The notes under the pieces are model-generated. The model did no database searches and had not been told where the DNA came from. It worked only from the letters and a program-made list of their open reading frames with translations. A stretch of 64,000 bases of DNA, taken from assembly GCF_035975855.1 (NCBI RefSeq), contig NZ_CP109055.1, positions 9,548,001 to 9,612,000 on the forward strand. The letters are read 5' to 3'. Positions 8,448 to 17,124 of the stretch are shown here, one piece after another (the first letter of the stretch is position 1; every line of letters starts with the position of its first letter). Position numbers and translations under genes: made by a program. This DNA comes from Streptomyces sp. NBC_01304 (GTDB lineage: Bacteria; Actinomycetota; Actinomycetes; Streptomycetales; Streptomycetaceae).

Positions 8448-9644
8448 TCACACGCGTTTGCCGCACTGTAGGCGGACTAGTCGCGATGCCCCGTATCTGC
8501 GCAGGGTCAGGCGGCGCAGCGGGCACTCCACCACGGGCGGGGCGTCTACCCGGCGCACCGCGAGCACTGCCATGTCGTCGTGCGTGCTGCCGGTCGACCA
8601 GCGCCGCACGTCGTCCATCAGGACGTCGATGGCGGTCTCCGGGGCGTCCCACCGGCCGCGACCGGCGAGGCGCTCGACGGGGTCGTAGAAGGCGCCCCCG
8701 CTGTCGCGTGCCTCCGTAACGCCGTCCGTGATCAGTAGCAGGACGGCCCCGTACGGCAGCGGATACGTGTCCGGTACCGAACGTCGGTCGTTCAACCGGC
8801 CCATGCCGAGCGGCAGATCGGGCTCGGCCGGCAGCAGTGGGCGTACATCGTCACCGTCCAGGAGGTAGGGCGCGGGGTGGCCCCGGTTGAGTAGGCGCAC
8901 TGTCGTGCCGTCGGGCGTGACCTCGCCGAGGAGTGCTGTGGTGAAGCCCTCCACGCCTGCCTCACCGTGGTCGTGTGCGGCCTCCCGCAGCAGTGCGTGC
9001 TCGAGGCGGTCTGCGAGACGGGGGAGTGAGACGGCCTCGTCGGCGGCCTCGCGGAACGCGCCGAGCACGACGGACGCGGCGCCGACCGCGTCCATGCCCT
9101 TGCCTCGTACGTCGCCGATGAGCAGCCGGGTGCCGAACCGGGTGTGCTGCACCGCGTAGAGGTCGCCGCCGATCCGCGCCTCGCGCTGGGCCGCCTGGTA
9201 GCGGGCCGCGACGGCGAGCGGGCCGAGCCGCTTCCGGGGCGCAGGCAGGATGGCCCGCTGTGCCTCCTCGGCCACCGCGCTGACCGCGTGCATCCGGCGG
9301 CCGTACTGGCCCACGAGGCGGTTGAGGTAGAGCCCGACCGCGGTGCCGAGCGGTACGGCGGCCTCGATGTCGAACCCGCGGAACTCGTCGAGGGAGCCGT
9401 GCCGCGCGGCGAGCAGTACATCGGCGACAAGCGCGAGGGCGAGGAGTGCTGAAGCGCTGCGGAAGGACAGGGTCACTCCGGCCGTCACACAGGCCATCGC
9501 CACTAGTGGGCCCGCTGAAGTCGCCTCGGCGCACAGCAGGTTGGGCAGCACTCCGGCCGTCAGCAGGCCGATGGCGAGCCATCCCGCGGACCCGGACTTG
9601 AGCGCATGCGACCGCACCGGGTGCCGGGCCGGCTGCCCGCTCAC
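8448..9644 (-). CDS. Membrane-anchored SpoIIE/PP2C-type phosphatase
   Basis: The 398-residue protein begins with a hydrophobic region (about residues 20-85, several helices), followed by a PP2C-like SpoIIE domain (about 140-365). The metal-binding signatures IGGDLYA, IGDVRGKGMDA, LLLITDGVTEARD and STHDDMAVLAVR are present. Such proteins dephosphorylate anti-anti-sigma factors or act in partner-switching control. The GTG start at 9644 overlaps the stop of the upstream gene (GTGA), so the two are translationally coupled. No kinase or STAS partner is encoded here, so the target is unknown. The last 30 residues are unlike the family. Confidence 0.9.
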   Translation of the reverse strand: MSGQPARHPVRSHALKSGSAGWLAIGLLTAGVLPNLLCAEATSAGPLVAMACVTAGVTLSFRSASALLALALVADVLLAARHGSLDEFRGFDIEAAVPLGTAVGLYLNRLVGQYGRRMHAVSAVAEEAQRAILPAPRKRLGPLAVAARYQAAQREARIGGDLYAVQHTRFGTRLLIGDVRGKGMDAVGAASVVLGAFREAADEAVSLPRLADRLEHALLREAAHDHGEAGVEGFTTALLGEVTPDGTTVRLLNRGHPAPYLLDGDDVRPLLPAEPDLPLGMGRLNDRRSVPDTYPLPYGAVLLLITDGVTEARDSGGAFYDPVERLAGRGRWDAPETAIDVLMDDVRRWSTGSTHDDMAVLAVRRVDAPPVVECPLRRLTLRRYGASRLVRLQCGKRV

Positions 9645-10903
9645 GCGCTGATGTGGGCGTCGACCACGGCATCCGGCACCAGGCCATGCCGCCGGGCAGC
9701 CAGGGCCTCGGGGGAGGGCAGCGCCCGCCGGGGCCGCAAATCCTCGCCCCCGCGCGAGGCGGCCGCCAGCGCGACCTCGGCGATGCGCTCACAGGCCAGG
9801 CCGTCACCGAACGGCGAGGCGACCTCGGCGAGGCGGTCCAGCGCCTCGGGCAGCCGGGCAAGGTGGCGGCGTATCGCCGAAGCAAGCTCGTCGGGAGCCG
9901 TGAGTTCCGCGAACTCCCCAAAGGATTCAGGTAGTTCGGTGGAGGTACGCACCACGAGATGCGGTCGGCCGAGCACCGTCGCCACCTCCTGGACCGCACC
10001 CGAGTCGGTCACCAGGAGCGCCGCGTGGCGTGCCAGGGCGAGGAAGGACTGCTCGTCGGGTGCGTCGAGGACCCGCAGCCGGGCCAGCAGCGGCCCGAGC
10101 CCGTGCCGCACCACCGCGGCGCGGGTGCCCGGCCGTAGGGCGAGCACCACCGGGTGGCCGCCGTCCTGTGCGTCACCGAGCGAGCAGAGAGACATGCTCA
10201 GCCGCTCGGCGTCGTCGGTGGTGCGAGGGTCATCAAGAGTAGCCAGGACATAGCGGTCGCGGTCCAGGCCGAGGACGTCGATGAGCTCGGCGATCCGCGA
10301 GGGCGACGGCATCCGGCGCGTCACGGACTCCACCACAGTGGAACCGGTCAGCACGATGCGGTCCGGATCGTAGTCCTCGTCGATCAGCTGGGTCACGTTC
10401 TCGGGAGTCACCGCGCACAGTACGTCGGCCAGCCGGTCGGCGATGACGCGGCGGTGCTCCGCGGCCTCGCCGCGGTCGTGGCTGCGCGCCCCTGCGCCCA
10501 CGTGGACGAGGGGTATTCCGGCGCCGTGCGCGGCGAGCGCCCCCGCGGCGGCGGAGACACTGCCACCCAGGACGACGACCGCGGCGGGTCGGTGCTCGGC
10601 GAAGGCGCCACCGAGCGAGGTCACCATCCGGCCGAGCCGCTCACCCCCGTTGCGGCCGGCCGCCGCGAGCGCGACGTCCGGCGTGGTGCGGCCCCACTCG
10701 GCGAGCAGGTCGGCGGCGAGCAGCGGGTCGGGGTGCTCGCCGGTGTGGACGACCGCGGCGGCGTCGCCGAGCTGATGCAGGACGGGTGCGAGCCGGGCGG
10801 CCTCGGTGCGGGTGCCGAGGACGAAGGCGATGCGGCCGGCCAGCCGGGGCAGGTTCGCGGGACGGGGGGCGGGGCGGGGGGTGCAGGGGGTGGTGCGGGA
10901 CAT
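9641..10903 (-). CDS. UDP-GlcNAc 2-epimerase-fold protein, probably inactive
   Basis: The 420-residue protein aligns along its length with WecB/MnaA-type UDP-N-acetylglucosamine 2-epimerases (VLGTRTEAARLAPVL; TDSGAVQEVATVLGRP). However, the family's catalytic blocks are changed. The acidic GD block reads VVLGGSVSA, HVEAGLR reads HVGAGAR (Gly136), the HR block reads ATLDDPRTTDD (Asp224-Asp225), and QEE reads QEV. I infer a pseudoenzyme or a protein with changed chemistry, perhaps a nucleotide-sugar-binding regulator. The ATG at 10903 has GGAGGAGAG upstream. It is coupled to the SpoIIE phosphatase by a GTGA overlap, which suggests that the two proteins act together, and lies 210 bases downstream of a two-component system. 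Confidence 0.85.
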   Translation of the reverse strand: MSRTTPCTPRPAPRPANLPRLAGRIAFVLGTRTEAARLAPVLHQLGDAAAVVHTGEHPDPLLAADLLAEWGRTTPDVALAAAGRNGGERLGRMVTSLGGAFAEHRPAAVVVLGGSVSAAAGALAAHGAGIPLVHVGAGARSHDRGEAAEHRRVIADRLADVLCAVTPENVTQLIDEDYDPDRIVLTGSTVVESVTRRMPSPSRIAELIDVLGLDRDRYVLATLDDPRTTDDAERLSMSLCSLGDAQDGGHPVVLALRPGTRAAVVRHGLGPLLARLRVLDAPDEQSFLALARHAALLVTDSGAVQEVATVLGRPHLVVRTSTELPESFGEFAELTAPDELASAIRRHLARLPEALDRLAEVASPFGDGLACERIAEVALAAASRGGEDLRPRRALPSPEALAARRHGLVPDAVVDAHISA

Positions 10904-11019
10904 GGTCTCTCCTCCACGAGCGGTGCGGAATGAGTGCACTGCGAATGCGCTCCGTGAAAGAGAATGCCCGTCCGAAATATCCGAAAATGGTCACTTGTGT
11001 CTTGCGTGGCTCAACGAAA

Positions 11020-11040
11020 GTCTTGAACGCCGCTCAAGAC
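11020..11040. promoter_or_regulatory. Inverted repeat upstream of the epimerase-like gene
   Basis: GTCTTGA and TCAAGAC flank a 7-base spacer, about 120 bases upstream of the epimerase-like start and just after the response regulator stop. It could be an operator for the adjacent regulator or a weak terminator. Confidence 0.35.
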
Positions 11041-11113
11041 AGTCATCCCCGCCGTTCGGGCCGTTCTTCCAGGCCGCGCGGACCCGCCGTCCGAGCCGTG
11101 CGGGGCCCGCACT

Positions 11114-11794
11114 TCAAGCCGTAGGCTGCTCCTCCGCTTCCTCTGGCGTCAGCCCGATCTGGTGGGCCAGCAGCGCGGCCTGCGTCCGGTTCTCCACGTG
11201 CAGCTCGGCGAGCACCCGTGACACGTAGGCCTTGACGGTGCCCTCGGCCATGAACAGCGCCTCGGCGATCCGTGCATTGTTCGCCCCGCTGCCGAGCAGC
11301 GCGAGTACCTGCCGCTCCCGCCCGCCCAGGCCGGCGACGCGCTTGCGGGCCTCGGCCACCTCGGGGGTGTCCTGCTCGACGGTTCGCCGGATCATCAGGC
11401 GCATGATCTCCGGCGGCACCACGGGATCGCCTTCCGCGACGGCGAGCACCGACCGGATCAGTTCGCCGGTACGCGTGCTCTTCAGGGCGAAGCCGTCCGC
11501 TCCGGCCCGGAACGCCGCCGCGACCTTTTCGTCGTCGCCGAGCGCGGTCAGCATCAGGATGCGGGGTCTGGGGGACAGGTCCTGCAGCCGGCGGGCGGCG
11601 GTGATGCCGGAGACCTTGGGCATGTTGACGTCCATGACGACCACATCGGGCCGCAGCCGTGCGACCAGGTCGACGACCTCGGCCCCGTCGCTTGCCTCGC
11701 CGATCACCTGGATCTCGTCCGTGGTGTCGAGCAGCGCCTTGATCCCGGCCCTGACCAGCGGCTCGTCATCCACCAGCAGCACATTGACCGGCAT
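11114..11794 (-). CDS. NarL/LuxR-family response regulator
   Basis: This 226-residue protein has a receiver domain (acidic pair Asp9-Asp10, phospho-acceptor Asp55 in VVMDVNMP) and a C-terminal LuxR-type helix-turn-helix (GLGGRERQVLALLGSGANN through GTVKAYVSRVLAELHVENR). It should be phosphorylated by the histidine kinase encoded 98 bases upstream on the same strand and bind DNA as a dimer. The genes downstream (epimerase-like protein and phosphatase) are on the same strand and are candidate targets. Confidence 0.95.
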   Translation of the reverse strand: MPVNVLLVDDEPLVRAGIKALLDTTDEIQVIGEASDGAEVVDLVARLRPDVVVMDVNMPKVSGITAARRLQDLSPRPRILMLTALGDDEKVAAAFRAGADGFALKSTRTGELIRSVLAVAEGDPVVPPEIMRLMIRRTVEQDTPEVAEARKRVAGLGGRERQVLALLGSGANNARIAEALFMAEGTVKAYVSRVLAELHVENRTQAALLAHQIGLTPEEAEEQPTA

Positions 11795-11892
11795 CGCACA
11801 CTCCCTGTCACCTCGGCGTCACTCTCATGCTCGCCGGGTGCAGGAAGGCGCGCATCCTGTAGCCCGCCGTGTCGTACGTCGCCCGGGATCGC

Positions 11893-13131
11893 TCAGCCGG
11901 GTGTCTTACGCGGCACCCTGGCCCGCACCTCGAACCCGCCGTCCGGTGTCGTGCGCCAGGTGAGCTCGCCGCCGAGCCGGTCCGCCAGCTCGGCGAGGCC
12001 TTCCAGACCGTTGCCACCCCCCTGCGCGTGGGCGCCGGGGGCGAGGACGGGCGCGCCATTGCGGACGGCGACGGCGGCGGAGGTGTCGTCGGCGGCCACG
12101 GTCACGAGGACGTCGGCGCAGGGCGCGTGCTTGACGGCATTGGTCAGTCCCTCCTGAGCCACCCGGAAGCAGAACTCGGCCACTGCGGGCGGCAGCAGAC
12201 GGTCCTCGAAGTCCTGCTGGTCGAGGCGGACCGGCGCACCACTGCGGCGTACCTCCTCCACAAGCCGCTCGATGCGCCGCACGTCGGACGGCGAGGAGGG
12301 TCTTACCTCGGGCTCCTTCAGGGTCGCCACGATGCTGTGCAGTTCTTGGATGGCGCGCTGCCCGCGCTCGACCAGGTCCTCCGCTGCCGTCCGGGTCCTT
12401 TCGTCGGGTGCGTGCGCGGACAGGAGATTGGCCTGCAGAACCATCAAGGTCACCTCGTGCCCGACGTGATCGTGCGCGTCCCGGGCGATCCGTCGGCGCC
12501 CCTGCTCGGCCCGCTGCTCGGCCGCCGCCTCGGCCTTGGCCAGGGCGTCCTCGCGGTCGAGGCGGGCACGGAACGCGGAGAGCAGCTCGCCCACGCGGAA
12601 CGCACGGACCACGGCACCGGCCGAGGCTGGGCCCAGGACGCTCATCAAGGAGTACCTGAAGGTGAGCAGCATCAGCTCCCAGATAGCCGCATTTGAGTGC
12701 TTGTCGACGATGAAGACGACGATGAACAGGCGGACGAAAACAACCGCGACCGCGAACCAGGCCGCGTAGCGCAGCCGCCGGTAGCGGCCCACCGCATAGA
12801 CGCCGAAGCGAAGGAGCGCGTCGTCCGAGGTCAGCGCGAGGACGATCAGCCCGGCGACCGCCGGGACCTCCGGCCACCGGCGCCGCACGAGCAGCGAGAG
12901 TGTCCCGAGCGCCGCCACCGCGAGAGGCCAGTTCAACCACGGATTCCAACCGGGATCCTCAGGGCGGAGCAGCACCCTGGGCAGGCTGAGCAAGAAGACC
13001 AGCGCGACCGCGATCCAATCCCCGGTACGCGACCCCAGCAGACGCCCGACGCGCGACCAGCGGGCGTACTGCCGGGCATCTGTAGGCAGAGGCAGGCCGC
13101 TCGACGGCGTGCCATGCCGGTGCTCATTCAT
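11893..13131 (-). CDS. Sensor histidine kinase (HisKA_3, NarL-type partner)
   Basis: The protein of about 412 residues has an N-terminal membrane domain (about residues 38-165, five or so helices and little extracytoplasmic sequence). A HisKA_3 dimerisation region with phospho-acceptor His220 in ARDAHDHVGHEV follows, then an HATPase_c domain (N box QEGLTNAVKHA, G box GNGLEGLAELADRLGG). The start was placed at the ATG coding MNEHRHG; an upstream in-frame start at 13152 is possible. It pairs with the response regulator immediately downstream. The signal is unknown; the compact membrane domain suggests sensing within or at the membrane. Confidence 0.93.
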   Translation of the reverse strand: MNEHRHGTPSSGLPLPTDARQYARWSRVGRLLGSRTGDWIAVALVFLLSLPRVLLRPEDPGWNPWLNWPLAVAALGTLSLLVRRRWPEVPAVAGLIVLALTSDDALLRFGVYAVGRYRRLRYAAWFAVAVVFVRLFIVVFIVDKHSNAAIWELMLLTFRYSLMSVLGPASAGAVVRAFRVGELLSAFRARLDREDALAKAEAAAEQRAEQGRRRIARDAHDHVGHEVTLMVLQANLLSAHAPDERTRTAAEDLVERGQRAIQELHSIVATLKEPEVRPSSPSDVRRIERLVEEVRRSGAPVRLDQQDFEDRLLPPAVAEFCFRVAQEGLTNAVKHAPCADVLVTVAADDTSAAVAVRNGAPVLAPGAHAQGGGNGLEGLAELADRLGGELTWRTTPDGGFEVRARVPRKTPG

Positions 13132-13169
13132 ACCCCGGATCATGCTCCGCACCAGGCGCGGTGGCAGGT

Positions 13170-13568
13170 CTATGGGAGGACGCTTGGCAAGAGTCGGCCG
13201 ATGTTGCGGCAGTCGCCGCCGTCGCGGAACCGGATGTGTCGGGCTCGCTCCCTAACGTCCAGCACGACAGGCACGAGCCGCCCCGGCGGACCTGACGGTG
13301 GGGCCAGTGGGCGCGTCCGACGCCGGAACGGTGCGGCCACCAGTCTTGTGCGGGCCGGCTCCGCCATCGGAGCGAGGCCAGGACCGTGGTCTGGGGAAGG
13401 AGTGAGGCGAGGGTTCTGCGCGTGCTCGCCCCGTACGACCTTCACGGCGACGACTCGTCCGCCGGCGTCACGGCCCAGATAGACCAGGCCCATGCGGCCC
13501 TCGCCCGGGCGAGCGATCAGACGATAGGAGCCTATGTGGGCCGGGCCTGGTGCGTTCAGCTGCTGCAC
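13170..13568 (-). pseudogene. Fragment of a Ser/Thr protein kinase
   Basis: The first 55 or so residues are the start of a bacterial Hanks-type kinase: IGSYRLIARPGEGRMGLVYL is a glycine loop with the second Gly changed to Arg, and VVAVKVVRGEHA holds the ATP-binding lysine. After that the sequence stops resembling a kinase and no catalytic HRD or DFG motif follows. It is a truncated relic. Confidence 0.75.
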
Positions 13569-13725
13569 AGCGGACCCTTCCGCTGCAGACAGAGGCTGAG
13601 AATCAGTGCGTCAGGTAGGCCGGGGCCAGGCGGCGTGGGCGCCTTTCGCGAAGCTGTCCGCGGCGTTGAGTGTTGAGGTCCTGTCAGGAACAGTATCTGT
13701 GCCCGCCTGACAGTGACGGACGGTT

Positions 13726-14104
13726 GTGGTGACGCTGATGCGCATGGACTGGAACTGGGCGTTGTCGACCTCCATCGGCGCCGCGATCGGCATCGCGGCC
13801 ATGCTCATCGCGGATCGGAACCGGTGGCGGAGGGACTTTTCCAGTCGGGCACTCGAAGTGCGCCGGAGGCGTATGCAGTTCACGACAGCCATGAACGAGG
13901 CCGGAGAAGCCATCCGCTGTCAGCGACGGCGAACATTCGGGGGACGCATCACTGGAATCCATGGTTCGAGAGGCGTGCCGGTCCTCAGGAGTGCACACCG
14001 CTCTTGAGCGCCTCCGGCACGTCACTCCGCCAGCCGTGGAGACCGCCGGGTATCCAGCTTGCGACGCCATCTGCCACCTGCGCGATCACCTCGCCGCAGA
14101 CTGA
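13726..14104 (+). pseudogene. Frameshifted small membrane-anchored protein
   Basis: The reading frame begins near ATG 13744 (MDWNWALSTSIGAAIGIAAM, one N-terminal helix, then a basic segment) and is coding-like to about 13915. It then continues in the next frame (from VSDGEHSGDAS to ICHLRDHLAAD, stop at 14102-14104). One extra base near 13915-13919 explains the break. The layout (helix plus basic, helical soluble region) recalls a group of uncharacterised actinomycete proteins. Either a decayed gene or an assembly indel. Confidence 0.55.
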
Positions 14105-14442
14105 GGCCCAGGCCGGTGCCGTCTCTTTTGGGGAGCGATTCAGTCGTTGCAGGCTGCAGAAGGTGCGGCGACGGAGGCGAGGGTGACGTGGTCGCGCCAA
14201 CCTGGCTCTGCCCGAAGGCCCGCGAAGCTCGTGGCTCAGTGAGAGGGCTCTGAGTCGGGGCGTAAGCAGACGGAGGGCTGGCGCGGTCCGCGGACCACCT
14301 GCCTGACGGTCGGTATCGGGCGGCAGCCCTGATGGCCATCGCCATGTGGATGCTCGTTGGCCCGAACCGCCCCGAGCCGGAGATTTCAGCGCACTGTTCA
14401 CCAGCCAGGGCGGCGGGCCGACGGCCTGCCGCGTTGGCGGGG
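14105..14442. other. No gene seen
   Basis: Frames in this stretch lack coding character on either strand and no ribosome site supports them. It separates the frameshifted membrane-protein gene from the 3' end of the split protease gene. Confidence 0.5.
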
Positions 14443-14723
14443 TCAGGGATTGGTGGTGACTTCGAAGCCCGCGCCGTAGACGTCAGCGGTGTCGGCGGCG
14501 TCGCGGGCTCGCAAGTCGGCGAGGATATTGGCCGAGCTGGTGTAGACGTAGGGCGGCAGGCCGAGGATGCGCGCCTTGGTGATGCCGGCCCAGGGCCCTT
14601 CTGCCTGGAAGCCGTTGGCCTCGGCCGGGTAGGGGGTTCCGGGCACGTGCCAGATGGTCGGGCCGCCGGAGTCGCCGGCCTCGTGAGGGGCGTGGGACTG
14701 GTAAATGCTTCCCAATCTGGAAG

Positions 14724-15923
14724 TCAAGTGGCGTGAGTGACTGGGGGTGTGACGGTGTAGCACCGTCGGTCACGGATGAGGGCCCAGATCACGTTGACCC
14801 GTCGGCGCGCGAGGGCGAGGACGGCCTGGACGTGCCGTTTGCCTTCTGCCCTCTTGCGGTCGTAGAACCGGCGCGAGTTGGCGTCGCAGCGGATACTGAC
14901 GAGCGCGGAGGTGTAGAAGACACGCTGCAGGCGCCGGTGGTATCTCGTCGGCCGGTGGAGGTTGCCGCTGACGTGTCCGGAGTCCCGCGGTGCTGGTGCC
15001 ACTCCGGCGAAGGCCGCGAGCCGGTCCGGGGTGGGGAAGCCGTCCAGGCTGCCGCCGACGGCGGCGAGGAACTCGGCGCCCAGCGTCGGGCCGATCCCGG
15101 GAACAGACGTGATCACTTCGGCGAGTTCGTGTTCACGAAACCGGCCCTCGATGAGCTTGTCGGTCTCGGCGATCTTCTCGTTGAGGGCCATCACCTCCTT
15201 CGCCAGGGTGTGCACCATCTTCGAGATGGCCTTCTCCCCGGTGACAGCGGTGTGCTGGCGCTCGGCGGCTTCCACGGCCTTGGCCGCGACGGCCTCGGGG
15301 GTGCGAACCTTGCGGTTACGCAGCCACGTCGCAAGGCGCCGCTTGCCTGTGCGGCGGATCGCCGCCGGACTCTGGTAGCCGCTCAGCAGGACCAGAGCGC
15401 CGACGGTGCCCATGTCGAGGGCTCGTTCCAGGGCCGGGAACATCCGGTTGAGCAGAGACTTGAGCCGGTTGATCGTGCGGGTGCGGCCTTCCACGAGACC
15501 GGCACGGTGTTCGGTCAGCAGCGTGAGTTCGATCGCGGCTTCGTCACCGGGGCGGATCGGCTGCAGATCGCGGCGCATCCGGGCCTGGTCCGCGATCACG
15601 CGCGCGTCCCGCGCGTCGGTCTTGCCCTCTCCTCGGTAGGCGTCGGTGGCCCGGTTCACCGCGACGCCGGGGATGTAGACCATCTCCTGGCCATGGTTCA
15701 GCAGCAGCTCGATCAACAAGGCGGGCTCGCCGCCGTTCATGTCCATGGCCCAAGTGACGTGGCCTCCGTCGGCGATCGCCAGCACGTCGGCGATCAGGTC
15801 GAGGAGTTCGGGCTCGTCGTTGGCCACCCGCCGCGACAACAGCGCCTCGCCCTCGGCGTCCAGGACCAGCGTGTGGTGGTGGCTCTTGCCGCAGTCGGTC
15901 CCCGCCCATATCCGGCTCATCAT
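14724..15923 (-). CDS. IS116/IS117-like transposase (IS110 family)
   Basis: The protein of about 399 residues starts MSRIWAGTDCGKSHHHTLVL, very like the Streptomyces IS116/IS117 transposases. The RuvC-like DEDD domain includes GKTDARDARVIADQARM, and the C-terminal transposase_20 domain contains ITSVPGIGPTLGAEFLAAVGG and AFAGVAPAPRDSG. Two adjacent ATGs (15923, 15920) can serve as start. The frame is intact, and with intact bridge RNA guides the element may still be active. Nothing suggests a passenger gene. Confidence 0.95.
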   Translation of the reverse strand: MMSRIWAGTDCGKSHHHTLVLDAEGEALLSRRVANDEPELLDLIADVLAIADGGHVTWAMDMNGGEPALLIELLLNHGQEMVYIPGVAVNRATDAYRGEGKTDARDARVIADQARMRRDLQPIRPGDEAAIELTLLTEHRAGLVEGRTRTINRLKSLLNRMFPALERALDMGTVGALVLLSGYQSPAAIRRTGKRRLATWLRNRKVRTPEAVAAKAVEAAERQHTAVTGEKAISKMVHTLAKEVMALNEKIAETDKLIEGRFREHELAEVITSVPGIGPTLGAEFLAAVGGSLDGFPTPDRLAAFAGVAPAPRDSGHVSGNLHRPTRYHRRLQRVFYTSALVSIRCDANSRRFYDRKRAEGKRHVQAVLALARRRVNVIWALIRDRRCYTVTPPVTHAT

Positions 15924-15965
15924 GCTCCATCAGGTCGTGCTTGCAGTGCGTACCACGGACGACCT

Positions 15966-16094
15966 CGCCGGCATTGCTCTACACAGCGACACATTCGCAC
16001 TTCCCAATCGGCGGCCGAGTCGTCGTGGGGAGACGGGAGGCAAAGCATTGGAAGCCACGAACGGCAGCCGCCTGAAAGCCACACCCGTCTCCCC
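15966..16094 (-). ncRNA. Bridge RNA of the IS116-like element
   Basis: Read on the transposase strand, the region gives two loops in the order known for IS110 bridge RNAs. The target-binding loop is closed by an 11-bp perfect stem (16084-16094 with 16027-16037). It holds a left guide TCAGGC (16075-16070), which pairs with the left target with one G-T wobble, and a right guide AATGCTT (16049-16043) complementary to the target AAGCATT. The donor-binding loop (stem 15966-15970 with 16009-16013) holds GATTGGGAAG (16009-16000), identical to the element's right end (14717-14708), and GTAGAGC (15982-15976), complementary to its left end (16141-16147). Exact RNA ends are not known. Confidence 0.8.
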
Positions 16095-16749
16095 TGGGTG
16101 CCCTCACCCTACGAACGGGAGGACCTTCCCGGACAAAAAGGTAGAGCCGCTTGAGTTGTTCGTGATGCGGCCGTACCAGACGCCCAACTGGCCAGAAACT
16201 ACAAGCTCGTTGTTGTCGAAGAGACCGGCGCCCAGCAGGCGCTCGTCGGCGCGTGCGGGGCTCAGGGCGATCGGGCTGGGCTGTTCGCCGGGGACTTCCA
16301 GCTGTCCGGTCTGTTTGAGGGTCGGCCCCTGCGACGAGGGCGTGATGTCCGAGACCAGTTCAATAACCATGTAGTCCTTGGTCGGGTGTCCAGTCATCGA
16401 GCCCTCGGGGCTCTTGAAGTACCGCACGTACCCGATCGGGCCGAATGCGAAGTCCCGTCGGTCATAGACGGGGTAGCTGTTGTCGTGGATCTTGCGATCG
16501 GCGATCGGACCGCCCCCACAGTGGCCCGCCGAGATGGCGATGTTCCGCCCGTAGTCGTCCGTGCCCACCGCGCCAATCGTGCAGAAGGCGTCTGGGTTGG
16601 ACGGATCGGCTATCTGCATGGCGTTGTGGACGCGCTTGACCGCCTCGGCCCCGTCCTGGGCCTGGGCGATTCCGGCGCCGGTGCCCAGTGACGCGCTGGC
16701 GGCGAGGCTGGCCACGTACGATGACTGGCACTGACTGGGTCCCGCCCGT

Positions 16750-17124
16750 CTACGGCACCGTTGCCGTCGTGGAAGCCGTCCTCGACGCTTGAGCGGCCCG
16801 GGTGGGGTGGGCATGGCTGTCGTCGGCGCTGGACGGCTCGTGCTTGGCGAGTACCACCAGGGCGCGGACGGTCAGGCCGGCTTCGGCGGGGTGTCGCAGT
16901 GGTCGGTCAAGGTGGAGCGTGTACTGGTTGCGGCGTCCGGTGCGTTGCCGGTGTAGATAGCCAGCCTGCTCGAGGTCGACGACGATGGCCTGCACGGTGC
17001 GCTCGGAGATCTCGCAGCGGGCGGCGATGGTGCGCAGTCGTATGTTTGGGTCGCGGGCGATGGCCAGCAGTACCCGGGCGTGGCTGGTCAGGAACGTCCA
17101 CCGCTGGCCCTGGCGGTCATTCAT
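16750..17124 (-). CDS. Winged-helix/MarR-like transcriptional regulator
   Basis: The protein of about 124 residues begins MNDRQGQRWTFLTSHARVLL and contains a helix-turn-helix/wing (LRTIAARCEISERTVQAIVV, then LEQAGYLHRQRTGRRNQYTL). It belongs to a set of small Streptomyces DNA-binding proteins of unknown ligand. A truncated relative lies at 35706-35939. I placed the start at ATG 17124; an upstream ATG at 17151 is possible. The tail after residue 95 is low complexity and may have been altered by rearrangement next to the protease relic. Confidence 0.75.
   Translation of the reverse strand: MNDRQGQRWTFLTSHARVLLAIARDPNIRLRTIAARCEISERTVQAIVVDLEQAGYLHRQRTGRRNQYTLHLDRPLRHPAEAGLTVRALVVLAKHEPSSADDSHAHPTRAAQASRTASTTATVP

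Larger units (their letters stand above)
14707..16148 (-). mobile_element. IS116-like element of the IS110 family
   Basis: The element is about 1,442 bp, usual for the family. Both junctions show GCTT (14707-14710 and 16149-16152), and the interrupted protease frame is restored by taking out one unit. It has no terminal inverted repeats and no longer target duplication, as expected for IS110-type recombination at a short core. It contains the transposase gene and, upstream of it, a bridge RNA whose four guides match the two element ends and the target. Confidence 0.88.
14443..16720 (-). pseudogene. Trypsin-like (S1) serine protease split by an IS110-family element
   Basis: The 5' part (about 16150-16720) encodes the end of a signal peptide (ASLGTGAGIAQAQ) and the catalytic His in AISAGHCGGG, with a probable Asp in TKDYMVIEL. 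The 3' part (14443-14709) encodes the catalytic Ser in HEAGDSGGPTIW and the C-terminus ending FEVTTNP. Removing the element between GCTT at 14707-14710 and GCTT at 16149-16152 joins ITNNSS directly to IYQSHAPHEAGDSGGP in frame. No clear start codon is left before the signal peptide, so the 5' end may also be damaged. The protein cannot be made as an active enzyme in this state. Confidence 0.88.

Noticed and set aside
14733..16154. 473-codon plus-strand frame
   Set aside because: It is antisense to the IS116-like transposase and runs through the protease junction; no family resemblance.
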